Both the position numbers and the translations under genes were made by a program. The notes below the pieces were generated by a model. The model worked only from the letters and a program-made list of their open reading frames with translations. It made no database searches and had not been told where the DNA came from. Shown here in pieces: positions 15,371 through 16,813 of a DNA stretch of 16,813 bases; positions within the stretch are counted from its first letter, which is position 1; each line of letters opens with the position of its first letter. The stretch is from Planctomycetota bacterium (lineage in GTDB: Bacteria; Planctomycetota; Phycisphaerae; UBA1845), in the NCBI GenBank assembly GCA_022566435.1, contig JADFIX010000001.1:1-16813 (forward strand), read 5' to 3'.

Positions 15371-16813
15371 ACGACGTGAATCGCGAAGAACTTTCCGAGC
15401 TGTTGTCAGGATATGTCGACGGGGAGCTGGACGACAACGACGTAGCCCTGATCGAGCGGGTGCTCCTCAAGGACCAGGATGCTCGAAAACTGCTCGACGA
15501 GCTACGGCAAATGGTGCACATCGTGCAGGGGCTTCCCCGTCACGACGCGCCGGCGTCGATCGCTGAAGATATCGCGGCGTACGCGGAGCGGGCGGAATTG
15601 CTCGGGGATACGGATGCGTTCGAGTCCCTCCCCGGACCAAGAGGGCGATCGCCTTGGTCGACACTACTATCCATGGCGGCCGGGATTGCCGTCGTGGCGA
15701 CGGGGGTCCTGTGGTATTCGTACGATCCGAATACCAATCTGGAGGGGCAGGTCGTGGTGTCAAACCGAAAGCCCACGGTCGATGAATCACAAGTGATTCG
15801 AGAGGCGTCGACCAGGAAGAGTCGTGATGTTGTTTTGAAAGAAGCCGTGACTTCCCGCAGATCCGTGGCGCCGGCGGCAGGCGATTCTCTCGACGATTCG
15901 TCGGCGCCTACCAAGACCCTTACTGAGAAACGGACATTTGGGCCATCGCGGAAGAAACGTGCGAAGGATTTCGCCGAACCGGCCGGAGCGTGGGCGAAGT
16001 TGCCGGCCGTGCCTGTCGATCGGAGACATCAGGTTGATCCTGCGAAGCTGTTTGCGGTAGCCAATGTCGAGCAGATTCTGGCGCTTGACGGCAAAGTTTC
16101 TCACTTACGCAAACATTCCTTCCCTAATGAGAAATGGCAACTCGCGATTCCGGCGCGGGACGGCGTGGAAAGCGGCGAATTCGCACGGCGGTTGGTCGGT
16201 GCTCTCACGTCGCGAAATGTGGTCGACGCGGCCATGTCGCCGGACGAAACACAGCTCACTGAGATTTCGAAGAACGGGTTCTTCTTGCAAGGGGCGTCGG
16301 GCGTCAACTATGGCGACGAGCGCCAAGAGCAGATTCTCGTATACCTCACGGTGAGCGATCGCGACGCGCTTTTTGATGAAATCGAACAATGGTCCGTCAC
16401 GAATGAGGTCGAGCTGCATGTCGGGCCGATCAGACTGCGTGGATTGCCTAGGGCTCGCGACGCGCTAGCCGGCAAGGTATTGACCGGGGCCCGTGAATTT
16501 GGTCCCGCTACGGCAGACCAAGACTTGAAAGAATCGGCGATCACCGATGGATCGAGGGAGGCGGAGGCGACCGCCGAGCGGGGCTTTGGATTGTCCGGCC
16601 TTATGGACATGGTGCGTGTACTCGCCAAGGCTGGCGACCAGACCGTACGTGACGACGATACGATTTCCGAAGAGATGAATGGGCTTGATAGCTCGCCGGT
16701 AGAACCTGAAGACTCGGTCGCACGATCCCAGCAGCCGTCAGCGGTACCAGGGGAGCCGCCGGCTGCAGCGGCGATTGATGGTCAAAAGCCAACCGAGAAA
16801 TTCGTCGAAGGAG
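15367..16813 (+). CDS. Membrane-anchored anti-sigma factor-like protein (3' end beyond window)
   Basis: One frame stays open from the GTG at 15367, which overlaps the sigma stop as GTGA, to the window end (482 residues, no stop); a second GTG three codons later is possible. Residues 1-80 (ELSELLSGYVDGELDDND, then helices up to ELRQMVHIVQGL) resemble the cytoplasmic sigma-binding part of planctomycete anti-sigma factors, but without the H-x3-C-x2-C zinc motif. I saw no cysteine in the whole translated part. A single transmembrane segment lies at about 99-118 (LLSMAAGIAVVATGVLWY). A basic, low-complexity linker follows, then a presumably extracytoplasmic region (about 218 onward), with a folded-looking part AVANVEQILALDGKVSHL to about 375 and a disordered acidic and proline-rich tail. 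I do not recognise the outer domain. Its role as regulator of the upstream sigma factor rests on N-terminal resemblance and gene overlap. Confidence 0.8.
   Translation, partial: MNDVNREELSELLSGYVDGELDDNDVALIERVLLKDQDARKLLDELRQMVHIVQGLPRHDAPASIAEDIAAYAERAELLGDTDAFESLPGPRGRSPWSTLLSMAAGIAVVATGVLWYSYDPNTNLEGQVVVSNRKPTVDESQVIREASTRKSRDVVLKEAVTSRRSVAPAAGDSLDDSSAPTKTLTEKRTFGPSRKKRAKDFAEPAGAWAKLPAVPVDRRHQVDPAKLFAVANVEQILALDGKVSHLRKHSFPNEKWQLAIPARDGVESGEFARRLVGALTSRNVVDAAMSPDETQLTEISKNGFFLQGASGVNYGDERQEQILVYLTVSDRDALFDEIEQWSVTNEVELHVGPIRLRGLPRARDALAGKVLTGAREFGPATADQDLKESAITDGSREAEATAERGFGLSGLMDMVRVLAKAGDQTVRDDDTISEEMNGLDSSPVEPEDSVARSQQPSAVPGEPPAAAAIDGQKPTEKFVEG

Overview
The window reads as a chromosomal segment of a planctomycete-like bacterium. 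This is inferred from family resemblance only. The supporting signs are a very large secreted protein with Cys-rich arrays, DCN-x-N-x-x-PD repeats and a C-terminal dockerin-like segment ending in LPVCP, an ECF sigma factor overlapping a cysteine-free membrane anti-sigma factor, and lipoproteins with a GCGGVVDP lipobox region. The class cannot be resolved from this sequence.

Left part (1-2400): the minus strand carries a two-domain SagB/ThcOx-type nitroreductase that runs off the left edge, preceded by a pterin-4a-carbinolamine dehydratase gene. A tRNA-Pro(CGG) follows on the plus strand. Accessory part (2400-5000): a visibly more AT-rich stretch next to the tRNA holds three very small minus-strand ORFs, one of which is the amputated N-terminus of a DUF932 phage/plasmid-type protein. 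Beyond them lie three tandem minus-strand lipoprotein genes (A, B, C). A and B share a duplicated cassette of promoter, leader, ribosome-binding site and signal peptide, but have unrelated mature parts: a collagen-like protein in A and a small cysteine-rich protein in B. C shares only the signal/lipobox region. The 1.15 kb from 4998 to 6148 has no convincing gene, but contains a good sigma-70-type promoter and several hairpins.

Centre (6149-11773): one plus-strand gene encodes a secreted multidomain protein of 1845 residues, closed by a strong intrinsic terminator. A 290 bp convergent intergenic region follows, with two inverted copies of a short GTAGGGTGC-type repeat placed as terminators.

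Right part (12067-16813): ahcY (S-adenosylhomocysteine hydrolase) lies downstream of, and probably in one operon with, an ArsR-type regulator fused to a SAM-methyltransferase domain, the architecture of SahR. A 26 bp near-perfect palindrome overlaps the -10 box of a near-consensus promoter in front of this regulator, which points to an autoregulated SAH-recycling operon. Divergent from it are an ECF sigma factor and a translationally coupled anti-sigma factor that runs off the right edge.
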